The position numbers were made by a program, and so were the translations under genes. Positions 23,805-35,590 of a stretch of 64,000 nt of DNA are shown here, piece after piece. The DNA comes from Cydia pomonella (Eukaryota > Arthropoda > Insecta > Lepidoptera > Tortricidae): the NCBI RefSeq assembly GCF_033807575.1, contig NC_084705.1, forward strand, positions 6,752,019 to 6,816,018. Reading direction: 5' to 3'. Each line of letters opens with the position of its first letter. Position 1 is the stretch's first letter. Under the pieces are notes generated by a model. The model was not told the origin of the DNA. It saw only the letters and a program-made list of their open reading frames with translations, and did no database searches.

Positions 23805-23920
23805 AGTAACACTTTTAGTTTAGATGGAGGTTTATATTGTTGTGTAAAAGAATGTGCGCAGACGCGTGCAGGCGGCGCGGCGAGGGCAGGGACCTGCGGA
23901 GCCGGCGTCTGCGCCGCGCC
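23805..23920 (+). other. Candidate non-coding first exon of a host gene
   Basis: GCGATCAGTAACAC contains TCAGT, the arthropod initiator core (A at 23805). It is followed by a strongly GC-rich block (23853-23920, with GGCGGCGCGGCG and GCGTCTGCGCCGCGCC) and then by GTGAGTACC at 23921, a good splice-donor match. The nearby DNA is AT-rich, so this patch stands out. An ATG at 23854 opens an 87-codon frame that would run into the proposed intron, so I prefer an untranslated first exon. The gene it would belong to is unknown and could extend out of the window. Confidence 0.35.
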
Positions 23921-24495
23921 GTGAGTACCGTTGCGTGAGAGGGGAGCGAGCTAACTTCAAGTTCACTTTGTTTTATGGCCGAGATAGCGATGAGATTGAT
24001 AAACTCGAAGACATAAACATAGGAAAGCTTCGATTACTATCTGCCTCGATTGTAATGCTAGTACCTAATGAGCTTCCAAGCCTTTCTATTTCGTTTCGAT
24101 TCGAGTTTAATAGTTAATTACTTCCCTCAAAGCTATCGATTTTGTTAAGGAAGCAATTAGCTATTGGGGACACTCTAGCTCTTCGTCTGACACATTCCGT
24201 TATCCTTAAATTACCGGTGCGGAAAGTGAGACGCGATTAGACGCTGATCGAATGATTGTAAAAAAGGTTGACCCAGAGATTTCTAAGCAATGAATGACTT
24301 CAATGACTTAGCAAAGAGCACTAGGAACCTGTTTTTATTAGGGACCGGTATTTGTTTAATGCTAATGAACGAGATTAAACATGGTTTCATTTCATTTATA
24401 TTAAAAAGATTGGCAAGGTAGTTTATTGCCAGTACCGCATATGGTAGACTAATTAGGTCTTGGTGAATAGTGGGAACTAAATTTACTAATATCAT
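23921..24495. other. Unassigned sequence
   Basis: If 23805-23920 is an exon this would be intron. No other feature is visible. Confidence 0.35.
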
Positions 24496-24633
24496 TCTTC
24501 ACATAGCTTGGATATGGGTACAGTGATAGCTGTCTCCATACAATTTACAACTTTAAAACGTAAAATATACCTACCTATATCGAGATGACAGCTGTCAGTA
24601 ACGTCTGTCACCGTGCCCAAGCTATGTGAAAAT
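24496..24633. repeat. Foldback element with CACATAGCTTGG ends
   Basis: TTCACATAGCTTGGATATGG on the left and TTCACATAGCTTGGGCACGG from the reversed right end are inverted repeats, followed inward by GACAGCTGTC-type segments. Non-coding MITE-like element. Confidence 0.7.
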
Positions 24634-25498
24634 TACTATAAAATAACTACATTGTAACAAATCTCAATTTCGATCAAAACACCGAGTCATTGAAATACTT
24701 ACCTAGACAAGAAACTGGCATAGTGAGCCAAGTCGGTGAGTAGCATTTCAGAGCTATTTCGTTACTTAATACCGAAGTCGTGACTCGCGCTGTGTTGCTG
24801 GCACAGATATCACACTACTCTGACCCTCTAAATCTCATATCTAAGTTTATATTTTACTTACAAAATCAACTTTACACCGCATGAAACAGAGTTCTATTTC
24901 AAAAAATATATATATTGAAATTTCTGAGAAGCAGTAAGTACGCAGCGAATATTTTGTTGAACGTTTTGATTTGAACAAAATACTTAGCAAACAAGAGCTT
25001 TGTTATTTATGAAATTTGTGACAAATAGATCGGTAGGCTTTCTCTAGAAATGTCATAAGAAATTTAGGATTTTACAACCTTATAAGGTCTTACTTATGTT
25101 TTGAATGTACAGTTATGGTTATAATTATGTATACTTTTTTCACCTTAGTCCACTGATTCCCCGGGTCATCGAAATTTAAATCTTTAATTTGACAAATCAA
25201 AACTCGTCGTTCGTAGGTTGGGGACTCAGTAGGTAGGGGGGAATGCAGCAGTCCATGGTGCACTGCGGGGCGGGAGCGTCAAGCGTATCTAAAAGAATTG
25301 GCAATTTGTTTCCAATTCATCGTTGCTGAAAGGGCGCTAACTCCACATAACAGTCATGAACCCATGCAATATTACATTTTAAAACAACAAAGTTAACCAA
25401 TCACACATTACATTTATAACAAAGGCAAAGTCTCACTGCTGAAATATAAAACAAAATCTACTAACTATAAAAATCTTCAAGACATTAAACATACAAAA
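24634..25498. other. Unassigned sequence
   Basis: A G-rich patch at 25215-25280 (GGTAGGGGGG, GGGGCGGGAGCG) stands out from AT-rich surroundings but has no frame or signal I can support. Confidence 0.4.
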
Positions 25499-25499
25499 T

Positions 25500-26402
25500 A
25501 TATTTATCAGAAAATGAAAGAAGAAGAAGAAAGAAGAAATGACATTTATTCCATAAAGCACACATACACAGGACAAGAAGATGAAAAAAATAAGATAGAA
25601 AGAACAACAAAACAAAAAAAAAAAAAAAACAACAGATATAAAATTAAATTATGTACACATTAAAATCCGAAAATTACACACTTGGGTCCAGCAATGTGTG
25701 CAGTAGGGAAAAGGCCCTGTCTCAGCATATTGTTGCTATTCGCAAACGAGGCAAATTGCAACGCTGTTATTCTGCCAAGGCCTTGGGGAGTGACATATAA
25801 ATATTAATAAATAGGTTAATATAGTAATATAAAATGGTATTTAAAAAAAAAAGAACTAATAATATAGTAAAATTATAGTATAGTATATAGTATAGTATAG
25901 TGAAGATTAAATTAAATTAAAATATTAAATATTCATGCCAATAACAATTTATACCAATTTATACCTCTAAAATAATAACAATAATTAATGTGCAGCGGGT
26001 CCAGATTTAATTTGAAAGTGCAAAAGAAATTCACGCAGTTTCCGTTTGAAACCGAAATTGGAACCACAGTTTCTAATAGGCGGCGGCAAGTCGTTCCAGC
26101 ACTTGGTAGCTTGGAACCGGAAGCTGCCACGGAATGCAGCACATTTATATTTAGGGGTGATAAGCGGCTTCAGGTTAGCGATATTACGTTCTGTCCGCCT
26201 TTGTTGCCGCCAGATTAATTTTTCCGAAAGATAGGACGGCTTTCCGTATTTAATTACACCAAACAGAAGAGACGTTAAGTGAAGGTGTTGCCTATGTTCC
26301 ATCTTAAGCATCCTTGCATTGGATAGGTAAGGTGAAACCGATGTTCGAGGGGGAATGTTAAAACAATAACGGGCACAGGCATTTTACAACCTTTGTTTAG
26401 AT
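25500..26402 (-). pseudogene. 5'-truncated CR1-like LINE: pol C-terminus and 3' end
   Basis: The minus-strand frame starts near 26402 with a QRL.NACARYCFN segment, has one in-frame stop (26384-26386), and continues through PRTSVSPYLSNARMLKMEH, PLITPKYKCAAFRGSFRF, ATKCWNDLPPPIRNCG and FKRKLREFLL to a stop at about 25985. This is the usual C-terminal end of non-LTR pol proteins (..FR..a...WN.LP..IR....F...K..L). An AT-rich 3' region follows. The 3' end on the minus strand reads GAATAAATGTCATTTCTTC then CTT-rich repeats, fitting CR1/Zenon-like elements whose tails are microsatellites. The catalytic region is missing. Confidence 0.75.
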
Positions 26403-27410
26403 AATTTTAGAAAATCTATTTATTGACTATACCGCAAACTGGAATTAGAGAGACCACGAATGTGATTCTTGTGGAAAGAGTGAGTGTGGTAATATACATA
26501 TATTAAATTTTTAATATAGGTAGTTATTGCTACAACGGTACGCTGCGGTTTTAACGTATTATCCAACTAATTTACTTTTTATAATGATGCAGTAACCGTC
26601 TCCTTCTTCGACAAAATTGTTGTGTTCATCACGCAACTATTTTGTAATTCGTCAAAGTCATTAAGGTTACCTATGTGGTACTTTAGAGAAAAGAGTTCGG
26701 GAGAGTTGGACCGCCATGTAAGGTAATCCATCTTGCGAAATTAACTTGTTCTACATTTTACGTGTTAGTTCTGGACTTTTTGTAGTGCTACCTACAGTGT
26801 GCTAATACTAGTTATAGTGATAAAAATGTCTCAATTTCATTTTCACTTATCACGCTCGTAAAATTGACACTTAATTAGTGTCTAAGCGACATAAAATTGC
26901 TTATTATGTATGCTCTAGAGCATAAAGTTAAATCATCTATTACGACCCTTATTAACTTGCACTAAAGTAAAAATATGCCATACTAACTGCCAGGCCTGCT
27001 GGCGCGCCCCAGACAGCCCGAGTAAGATTTTCTTTAGTCTGGAACAAATACGATAAAATAACCTTAAATATTGGAATTTTTGTAAATTTTCCTCGCAATC
27101 GAAGTAGGATAAAAATGAATCGCTGTATGTCCTTGTTCTACAATCTACCATTGTTATTGGTTTTTGTTTGTTTCGTGTAACTTGCATTGCTCAGAGATTT
27201 ACTTTCGTTTTAGAATATATTCTCATGAAGTGAAATATACAATTTCTTTTGAGAAAATAAAGTTCTTTATACATACATTCCATTAAAATGTACCTGGTGC
27301 AAAGGTTGGTCATCGCCATTGAATTAAATTGACAGTTTATGTAATAATTTTCATGGCTTTCAAAATAAATTATCAGTATATAAAAAGGTACTTAGGTAGG
27401 TAGGTAGGTA
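26403..27410. other. Unassigned sequence with a (GGTA)n microsatellite
   Basis: The minus-strand frame at 26933-27187 shows no motif. A GGTA tract (27387-27413) borders the next feature. Confidence 0.4.
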
Positions 27411-27413
27411 GGT

Positions 27414-27542
27414 TGTCTGGAAGAGATCGCTGTTTAGCGATAAGTCCGCCTGTTGTTACCTACCAATGTGTATATTTTATCAATTTCTGTATCTGTTCTT
27501 TATGTAGTGTGCAATAAAGAATTTTATTATTATTATTATTAC
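27414..27542 (+). repeat. LINE 3' end with hairpin and (ATT)n tail
   Basis: GGAAGAGATCGCTGTTTAGC GATAAGTCCGCC contains a 6-bp stem ATCGCT/AGCGAT (27426-27441) with loop GTTT. About 70 bases later come GTGCAATAAAGAAT and an ATT tail. The layout matches 37031-37115 and 43091-43217. No coding sequence is left: an extreme 5' truncation. Confidence 0.65.
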
Positions 27543-27744
27543 TTAGTCTAATTACTAAAGACATAATTGATTTTGTGTTCATGATTGTATGACATGTCAT
27601 GTAAATTGATGACTAAATAAATGCTGTAAAATTACAGTGAGACTCCAACATCTCAAAACTGATTTAAACGGGTTACTCATGTATTAAAAACTCGACATGT
27701 TTCGATCCGTTTTTGAGGATCTTCGACTGGAGCATCTACACCAT

Positions 27745-27920
27745 CTATACTGATCGACCACGCGACACGTACTCGAGTAGACTTAATAAATAAACACTAT
27801 TAGTTTGGCGCAATGACCCGAAATGAGTCTTGGCCTCCAACACAAGAGCACGCCATTTCACCCGGTTCTGCGCGGGTTCACGCCAGTTTTCACTGACGCC
27901 GTACTCACGGACATCTATCC
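27745..27920 (-). pseudogene. RTE-type LINE pol C-terminal fragment
   Basis: The minus-strand frame reads DVREYGVSENWREPAQNR, VKWRALVLEAKTHFGS and LRQTN. The pattern WR..AQ(N/D)R.KWR.LV is the usual end of RTE-clade pol proteins. Similarity fades after LRQTN, although the frame stays open to a stop at 27745. The repeat-like sequence at 27650-27740 (ACTCGACATGTTTCGATCCG, TTTTTGAGGATC) lies on its 3' side. Only a few dozen codons survive. Confidence 0.65.
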
Positions 27921-28730
27921 ATAAATTAATGATATTGTTTATTGAAAGGTACTTATACTAATAATCAATAGTCAAAGTGTTTATTTGTAAAACAGGTGAA
28001 ACTGTTACAGTGGCGTATAAAATTATCAATTTTAGCTGTAGCACTATGTTTTGCCTTTTGACGTACAAAATATGTCCTTACAATAATTTATACAATAACT
28101 TAGCTAGGTAATTGATATCACATAAAATAAAATATAGACATTCTTAAATAATAACAGTAAAATCATTCATTACATAAATTAAAAACATTTCCAATACATA
28201 ATCTAACTATATGTCGAGATTTCGCATATCAAGAAATCTGAGATTGAATAAAAACATTTATCAATAAGTAGATTTGCTAGCTTTTCCTAAATTGTTGTAT
28301 TAACAATGTTTTAATTCTATCCAGCAATTCATTATAGATTTTGGCACTAAACAGAATACACTTTTTCGTTTAAGAGCAGTGTTTGCTCTTTCTGTAAAGA
28401 GGTTTTTACCATACCTGGTGCTTCTGGGAAATACCTCAGAGACCGCGAATGATAATATGTAAATACAGTAATTTGTGCATAACGGAGTGATTATTGGCTA
28501 AAATAAATTGAATGATGGTTCAACTAACTTCCACTGATGAACAACTGCCAGACACCTAGATCCAGTAAAAGGAATAGTATAGCAAACGAATACCTAGTCA
28601 AATTACCTTGCTTTCATTTGTATTACCTATTATTTTCCTAGCACTACGATTTATTGATTGAATGCTTTCCTTCCGCTACACGAAGGCACCGTAGGTTAGG
28701 TTTTTTTATAATATGTTTACATGTTTTTTA
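27921..28730. other. AT-rich sequence, nothing recognised
   Basis: No feature was detected. Confidence 0.4.
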
Positions 28731-28739
28731 TATTCATGT

Positions 28740-29571
28740 TACAAACGTAATCTCGTCCAGTTTAACCCCAGTAAGACACAAGTTTGCGCGTTTTCCGCTA
28801 AGAAAACCCCATTTGTCTTAGCGCCTAAGTTCCAGAACATTCCCCTTGCCATTTCTAAGAGTATCGGGATACTCGGTGTCGACATTACGAACGAAGTCCA
28901 GTTTCGGGGCCATTTGGAACTCAAAGCCAAACTGGCCTCTAAGAAGCTCGGGGTGCTCAATAGAGCGAAACAGTACTTCACACCAGGTCACCGGCTTTCG
29001 TTATACAAAGCGCAGGTTCGACCACATATGGAGTACTGTTCTCACCTCTGGTCTGGAGCACCGAAATACCAACTTCTTCCACTTGACTCCATCCAACGTC
29101 GGGCAGTTCGTATTGTTGGTGACCCCGATCTCACAGTCGGTTTGGAACCCCTCAGTCTTCGGAGAGACGTTGGCTCTCTATGCCTGTTCTACCGTCTGTA
29201 CAATGGGGAATGTTCTGAAGAACTTTTTGAATTGGTGCCACCGTCACGTTTTTATCACCGCACATCCCGCCAAAGAAACAAAGTTCATCCTCACTTTCTC
29301 GACACGTGGCAAACCAAGAACAAGCGGGCATCTCGCTCGTTTTTTCCCAGAACGTGCAAGTTGTGGAATGAGCTACCTTCTGAGGTGTTTCCCTTGCGCT
29401 ATGACATGGGGTTCTTCAAGAAGCAGGTTTTTAGGGTTCTCAAAGGTTGGCAACGCATAAGTGGCTCCTCCGATGTTGCTTATGTCCATGGGCGGCGATG
29501 ACTGCTTCCCATCAGGCGGCTCGTCTGCTCGTTTGCAACCTATTACATAAAAAAAAAAAAAAAAAAAAAAC
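28740..29571 (+). pseudogene. 5'-truncated LINE (jockey-like): pol C-terminal third, 3' UTR, poly(A)
   Basis: This is the longest open frame of the window (28713-29501, 262 codons with flank). Recognisable segments in order are FNPSKTQVCAFSAKK, LGVDIT, KLGVLNRAKQYFTPGHRLSL, YKAQVRPHMEYCSHLW, LDSIQRRAVRIVGD, CSEELFELVPPSRFYHRTSR, LWNELPSEVFPLRYDM and YVHGRR. These are the thumb and C-terminal parts of a non-LTR reverse transcriptase; the YxDD catalytic box and endonuclease lie upstream of the truncation. After the stop come AGGCGGCTCGTCTGCTCGTT and a ~20-base A tract (29549-29570). The frame is intact, so the insertion is fairly young. It would make no working enzyme. A sister copy is at 13637-14036. 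Confidence 0.85.
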
Positions 29572-31070
29572 CTAACATATGAAGAAAAAAAAAAGGGATT
29601 CTTAATAATCCGTCTTTACTAGGTAGGTATAGATTAGAAATGAAAAACAGAATCATATCCAAAACACATTTACAATAACATTATTTATACAATCATTTCA
29701 TATTTATACTCTTAAAATACGTAAATTAATATCAACAAGATTCCTTTCCTAATGGGACATGAACGAATCGAATAACCCCGAAAATGTATCAATTTAGGGA
29801 GCTTCAATTTTATCTTTCGCGTCGAAATTGCTCGTCGTGAATATTTATGATCGCGATCGAAATATTATGAATAACAATTCATACCTGCCAGATACAATCA
29901 AATGATAAACCTGATTAGTTTTGTAATTAAATAAATACTAAGAAATACCAATGAATACCATTTTGATAATTCCGATGAATGAATTGTGATTACATTCATA
30001 AATCATGCATGTGGTTTTAAATAAAAAATAAATAAATCTGTTTATTTCAATTTATCATTATTAAAAAAAATTTAAAGCTAGTTTTAATCTTTATAGTTTA
30101 AAAAAATGTACTTGATACAGGTAGGTCCATAAATAAAATATATATGTTGTCAAAACCTATGAAACCTTGTGACGCCTTTTAAATGTTAAAACTGAGCAAA
30201 AAATCAGAGTACCGTTCTGCACACAGTTCTCACGTTCATACAATTAGTGGGGTTTAGTCGACAACGGTTTCTCGCAAACGAGCTCATGATTGATAAAATG
30301 ATTAGTGCAACAGCATTACCCAAGAGCCTTTTGTGAAATCAAAATGACTTGATTTAATTATTTGATGTAAGAACGTGGATTATACTTCCTATCCAAATCC
30401 AAGACAACAAATATAATTTACTAGCAGCAGTACACGTTATCGTGCCATCCAAGTCACACATTTTAGAGATATAATATTTAAAAAACAAGTTCGCGCTGTC
30501 CCTCTCACTCGCTACGCTGCGTTCCTGCTCCAACATCGCTCCTCCAGTACTCGTCATTACATGTTTTTGTGTTAGTCCGAGTCACACGTATTTTCCTCAA
30601 AATAGTGTTCCTCTAAATATCTGTACCTATGTGTGTTTCGATTAATGTTTATTGTGCGCTGAATAAGAAGTATAGAATCAAAACATTATTTGAACTGCCG
30701 ACCGCCGTGCCCTCGAACGAAAAATTGATGTTTATTCAGCTCGGCAGGTCTAGGTCTCGTTTGCCATACTTACATGGCAGCTAAACTTTCAATTTGAAAT
30801 TGTAGGTGTATTCGTTTAGCGTAATAAACTTATTACCTAAGAAATCAAGTAAGTAATTTTTACGTTCATACGAAATCACTTACTACAACTACCTTCTTTT
30901 TTGAATAAATGAATTACGGAAAAAATAAGTATAGGGCTACAAATAGATTACAATTTGAACTTTAAATAATTGTAATACGTACTATTATAGTATTATTTAC
31001 TAATATAATATTATTTAGATTTCATTTTATGATTGCACAAAATGCAATGTTCGCTCACTACTTACGCTCT
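29572..31070. other. AT-rich sequence, nothing recognised
   Basis: No coding, RNA or repeat signature was detected. Confidence 0.45.
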
Positions 31071-31262
31071 CTAAGCCATTCTAAGAAGGAGAATTGCCTC
31101 GTTGCTCTGCAGAGTGCGGGCCAGCTCCAACCCCATCCTGGCTACTGTAGCGGGCCGATACGACTCACCTATTGTGCGAAGTTTTGAATGTGTCATGACC
31201 GCTGCCAGGTGATTGATTGTTTTTGCTTTACTGTTCGCTTTTTGGTTTTGTTCTACTAACGC
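31071..31262 (-). CDS. Unidentified open frame, possible exon
   Basis: On the minus strand 63 codons are open from 31262 to the stop at 31071-31073. The second half is GC-rich with varied codons and reads KLRTIGESYRPATVARMG then LELARTLQSNEAILLLRMA. Such a stretch is unlike the local AT-rich background and looks as if it once coded for protein. An internal ATG (VMTHSK) would give 43 residues. A possible acceptor (ACTAAG) lies just upstream of the open part. I do not recognise the protein. It could be a host exon or a remnant of a mobile element. Confidence 0.3.
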   Translation of the reverse strand, partial: ALVEQNQKANSKAKTINHLAAVMTHSKLRTIGESYRPATVARMGLELARTLQSNEAILLLRMA

Positions 31263-32055
31263 TTAGTTTCAAATCTTAAATGTTACTAACCATTATGAAC
31301 CATCTTACTTAATAGCTCCGATGGATGTAATAGGTAAGTACCAAATTATTTTCTAGCCAATAAATAAAATGGCACTGGTAATTAGATATATACAATATAT
31401 ACATACATTATTGTTATTGCCAACTTTGGCATTATAGACTAAATAATGTACTGAGGTGATTAATTATGCGCTGACTGGCAAAAAAGTGTTTTGGAGTCTA
31501 TTAATGACAGACAATATAAATAACTGTATCATTGTATTCCGTTTCTATAATAAATTCGGTATATTACATATTATAGATAAGGATTTTAAAATTTGTTTGT
31601 ATGTATAGACGTATTTTACGAGCAGACCACTTTTTACAGTCTTAATTGAAATTGTCGTTTTTTAATGTGTGAGGTGCTGTAGGTTTTATTTTAGTTGTGG
31701 CATCGATATAAGTATTTTGCTAATGAACGAATTCCAGTTATTATATTTCCTGGCATAAAAAATACAACAAGTATACATGACTCACTAGTACATGACTCAA
31801 ATATGGTATGAATTTTATGAAATTATTTTTTCGGCTAGGGCCTTAATCTGTTAAGCCTTTGTTTCTTTTGTGCAGCGATTACCGCTACTGACACCCGGTC
31901 GTCCTACATCACCCAAACTCGTTATCACAGAATAAGCTGTTACGTTTTGAAGCTTAATGCTGTCATGATAGTGGCTTTTTAACCGCATGGTTGCTTTAGC
32001 ATGCGCCTAAGGCACCTCTCCATAAAAGAAACAAAGGACAAAGGCTTTTGTTTAA
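31263..32055. other. AT-rich sequence, nothing recognised
   Basis: No feature was detected. Confidence 0.4.
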
Positions 32056-32059
32056 CAGA

Positions 32060-32215
32060 TTATTTATTTAATCTTGTGCAATTACGAGTATTTACATTAA
32101 AATTATTCGTTTGTAATTTAAACAACAACGTTCAGGATGCTGATCCAAGCAGCTGCGTCGGGTGTGAGATGCAGCAGATCCTCTGGTGGCCCTGGTAGGT
32201 TTAACAGATTAGGGT
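32060..32215 (-). CDS. Candidate terminal coding exon with poly(A) signal
   Basis: On the minus strand TTTTTACTCCTTAG forms a good splice acceptor ending at 32216. The following 98 bases encode, in one frame, PNLLNLPGPPEDLLHLTP then DAAAWISILNVVV and a stop at 32118-32120. About 55 bases later is an AATAAA (near 32062). Acceptor, coding-like block, stop and poly(A) signal in order look like a gene's last exon. I do not recognise the protein family. No upstream exon can be assigned, and a spliced mobile element is an alternative. The plus-strand frame over the same bases is a shadow. Confidence 0.35.
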
Positions 32216-32216
32216 C

Positions 32217-34110
32217 TAAGGAGTAAAAATCATTTTGAAAAATACATACTACAAACAAAAACACTAATTATTTACCTGCAGACATTTTCTCAGCCAAATA
32301 CTGGTATGTGTGTATCAAAATATCAGCAAATACAAATATCATCTCCGTCTACCTACACAAATAATTCCGAAACTAATCCTGAGATCAATTCCTCTCGTTT
32401 CATACCAGTTGAAACCCACTTTAATACATACACGTCATTAAGTACACAATAAGCTACACGACCCTTACTTTGCACAAATCCCCGCAATGAGACCGAGTTT
32501 CCATACACATACACCACATAAGCCTGAGAGGCTCGGATAGCGATAAATTGTTTCATAACAAGCTCGCATGTCTGTAGAAAGTTAGAAATTACTTAACAAC
32601 CAAAACAAAACTTGTCAAGAGTCCTTACGAAGTGCCTCCACATACAATATGCGGCGTCTCTTATTTATTTTTCGACCGCTGATTTATGTAGGCCCCGAAG
32701 CCCGATAAAGTTCGTGTCGTTGGAAACAATTAATTAAATTTGGAGTTGTGTTGTTTTCGTTGTACTTATTTAGTGTTTGTGCCTAGCGCTGAGCTTCTGT
32801 TTCAAGGAATTTTAGGTCATAAGAATACTTTAAATAAATGAAAAACCAAGAATACTTTCGTAAATAATAATATAGGCATAATCGAATAACAGACAGACGA
32901 ATCGAATACAGTGACAAAGTACATAAGTAAAAAATGACAAATTCAAAATACATTCAATCATAAAAAGTCAGGCATAAGTCCTAACAAGTTGATTAAAAAA
33001 AACTAAAAGAATTAAACATACATACCTAGATTATTACTACCTATATTATAAAACATATACGTCCAAAAATTACCTTCTTTCCGCAGTCGGGAAAAAAACT
33101 ATATCGATTTGCACTTTTGCACCCATGGCTCGTTGCCACTTTTCCATTATGTTAATTTAGATGCAATATCAGGCTAAGATTTTAAGAGGTTGGGGTCAAA
33201 AGACTAATTCATAGTTAGATCCAAAGCCATTTATGAATTCTAAGACATCACAATGCTCATTTCCATTAAAACCTCAGTAAAAGTATTAATTTATATTATT
33301 ACTAAAATTAAAACAAACTTACCAACTACCTACCAAAGAAGTCAAATAAAATAGGACTGAATAGCACATTACGATGGATCAAGCATTTCAATACACGGAC
33401 ATAGTTTAAGTATAATATACTACCACTTATCCAAAACTTATAAATGGGTATGAAAAGTGAAGTTCAAAGGGCCCCGTCAAAGTTGTTCAGAATTCAGTTA
33501 GTTGCGAAGACGTTCATCTTACAAGTTACGGGCCTCATGCGTGAAATGGCGCATCAGCTTTCATACACTCACGGACCAAAAAAGGTTTTTTTTAAAATAA
33601 TTAGACAAATATGGGAGTCCTTCAAATATTTTAGCCTTTCATATCGTATATATGCTCTTATAACGCACACTTTAGGCAGAAGTCGCCATGTGGAATAAAG
33701 GGAATAGTCCAGTAAAACCATGCGTTCTGGCTAGAGTTCTTTTATTGACTACCTACACTTAAAGCCAAGAGCGAGCGCAGACGCACCCACACTGTTCTTA
33801 AAACTTATAGCTATTTTTACATATTACATAAGTATCCTATACAACACACTCTACTGCACCACAAATATAACTCGAACTTATTTATACTTTCAATCCAGTG
33901 GGGTAGGGGTGAGAAAATTCACGTTGCTTTATATCTTATCGGACTTAGAGTTACATTTAGTACTACCCGTCCGCTTCAAGTCGGCCGTGACGCGTTGGTG
34001 ACCGTTACATGGGGTACAATTACTAGTACTGTCGAAAAAATAATAATTTCGTTCTTTGCTTTTTTACGATCCATACAGAACGCGACACCCTTTTTTTAGG
34101 CAGTGTCTTA
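32217..34110. other. Unassigned AT-rich sequence
   Basis: If the exon at 32060-32215 is real, this could be its upstream intron. An 84-codon plus-strand frame at 33444-33698 shows no motif. Confidence 0.4.
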
Positions 34111-34113
34111 CCT

Positions 34114-34220
34114 GAGCGAATAACTCGCGAACGCACAGCGGCGCGGCGCGGCGCGGGTGAATTCAATCCTTTGATACCTATGGAAGTGCCACGCCGTCTC
34201 GCATTCGCGAGTCATCGCCC
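34114..34220. repeat. GC-rich foldback with GGCGCGGCGCGG core
   Basis: GCGAATAACTCGCGAACGCA and the reversed right arm GCGATGACTCGCGAATGCGA are imperfect inverted repeats. Between them lies GCGGCGCGGCGCGGCGCGGG. Non-coding. Confidence 0.5.
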
Positions 34221-34499
34221 ACGTAACCGTAAAGCTATTGTTCATAACTACCTATTTTATTAAAATTAACAAAAAAATCAACAAAAAAAAATGGCCATCA
34301 TTTTGATATATTTTTTAAGTTAGCCAAATTATTAATATGAACTTACTTGTTGTACACGGCTACCTAATAATAGGGATCGGAAAAAGATAAGCAACCTTGC
34401 TGATGCATATTGTGTATGTTGTATAGTTTCCGTTGGATTTTAGTTCGTTCGTTAAGAGTCCACAGCGCTGATATACCTCATGTCATTGTATGTGCAAAG

Positions 34500-34560
34500 T
34501 GTAATTAGTCACGCGTCGCGTTGCCGGCGCTCGCGTACCGAGCGCCAACGCCATCTATCG
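34500..34560. repeat. GC-rich perfect hairpin
   Basis: GGCGCTCG (34526-34533), a CGTAC loop and CGAGCGCC (34539-34546) form a perfect 8-bp stem, with an outer CGTT/AACG extension. It stands in otherwise AT-rich sequence. Function unknown. Confidence 0.45.
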
Positions 34561-35222
34561 AGCGTTATTTCGTGAAATCGGAGAACGCTACAAGGAATAA
34601 GGGCTCTTAACACACTTTCGGGCTTTCATTTACTTTGATAAAAATACCTGATACCTAAGTAATTTTAACAGAGTTAAAAGGTTTTCTTCTTCAGATGGAA
34701 TTATGTTTTCGGAATTTGAAACTAAACGATAAAATCTTCTAATTTAAATTTGATCTTATACACGATTGGTTGAATAAAGACTTCATAAGAAGACATCTGA
34801 ACCATTTTTTTTCTCCACAGTGTACTCATATTTCAAGCATAATATTTTAAATTTAACAACTAAAAGTTTTGAAGTGAATAGCAGAACTTTGTTATATTGA
34901 ATACGAAGATTTATTTGCTTGGATTAATTGGCTGGGTTGATTTTATTAAGTCTATCTTTAATGAAGTAAATTCCTGAAATTATATTTTTGCCTGACTTCT
35001 CTCCTGTTTAATCAAGCCAATGGCAAGGTTATTTGAGATCCTTGCTTGTGTATTATACGCATAGACTAGGCGGAGCACATACAGTCGAGATCTACACAGA
35101 CACACATAAGCGTTCTCGTACAAATTTAGTATGGGAGTACGACGGCTTATTTCAGTTTCGCCTACAATCACGACCAGTACTCGTGAAAATTAAAAATATT
35201 TACAAAACATAAGTTATGAGGG

Positions 35223-35369
35223 TGTACAGTCAGTATCAAAAGTAGCGGGTTTTGAACGTGAATTTTAGAGATTTATTATCTACTTATATTTGAAAAAGTT
35301 ATCCGGAATGGCAGATACTTTTAGCGCCTCGTTTTATCCGCTACTACGAGTATTGTTGCTGACTGTATG
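35223..35369. repeat. MITE, TACAGTCAG family, copy 2
   Basis: Starts TACAGTCAGTATCAAAAGTA then GCGGG, ends TTTATCCGCTAC and TTGCTGACTGTA. It shares termini and the TTATCCGGAATGGCAGATAC-like middle with the copy at 44696. Confidence 0.7.
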
Positions 35370-35590
35370 TAGAGTTGATATAATAAAAAATGGCGTAGTA
35401 ATTAGTTGTGCTGCTTGAATCGTAGCGTTTCACAAATAAAGTTGCACCTATGTGTGGTGACCAAGAGCTCTTTGTAAACGCTTTATAATGCGGTCTGTGT
35501 AGACTGTAATTTCACGTAATTTGCTAAACTACGTATTCAAATAGTAAAATAATAATTAATGTCAATGTGTAATGTCCTAATATCGGTATT

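Noticed and set aside
27387..27413. Tandem GGTA repeats as a CRISPR-like or satellite array
   Set aside because: A simple microsatellite with no spacers, in a eukaryotic context.
28739..28981. Minus-strand frame and a second plus-strand frame (28846-29460) over the LINE
   Set aside because: Both are shadows of the reverse transcriptase frame.
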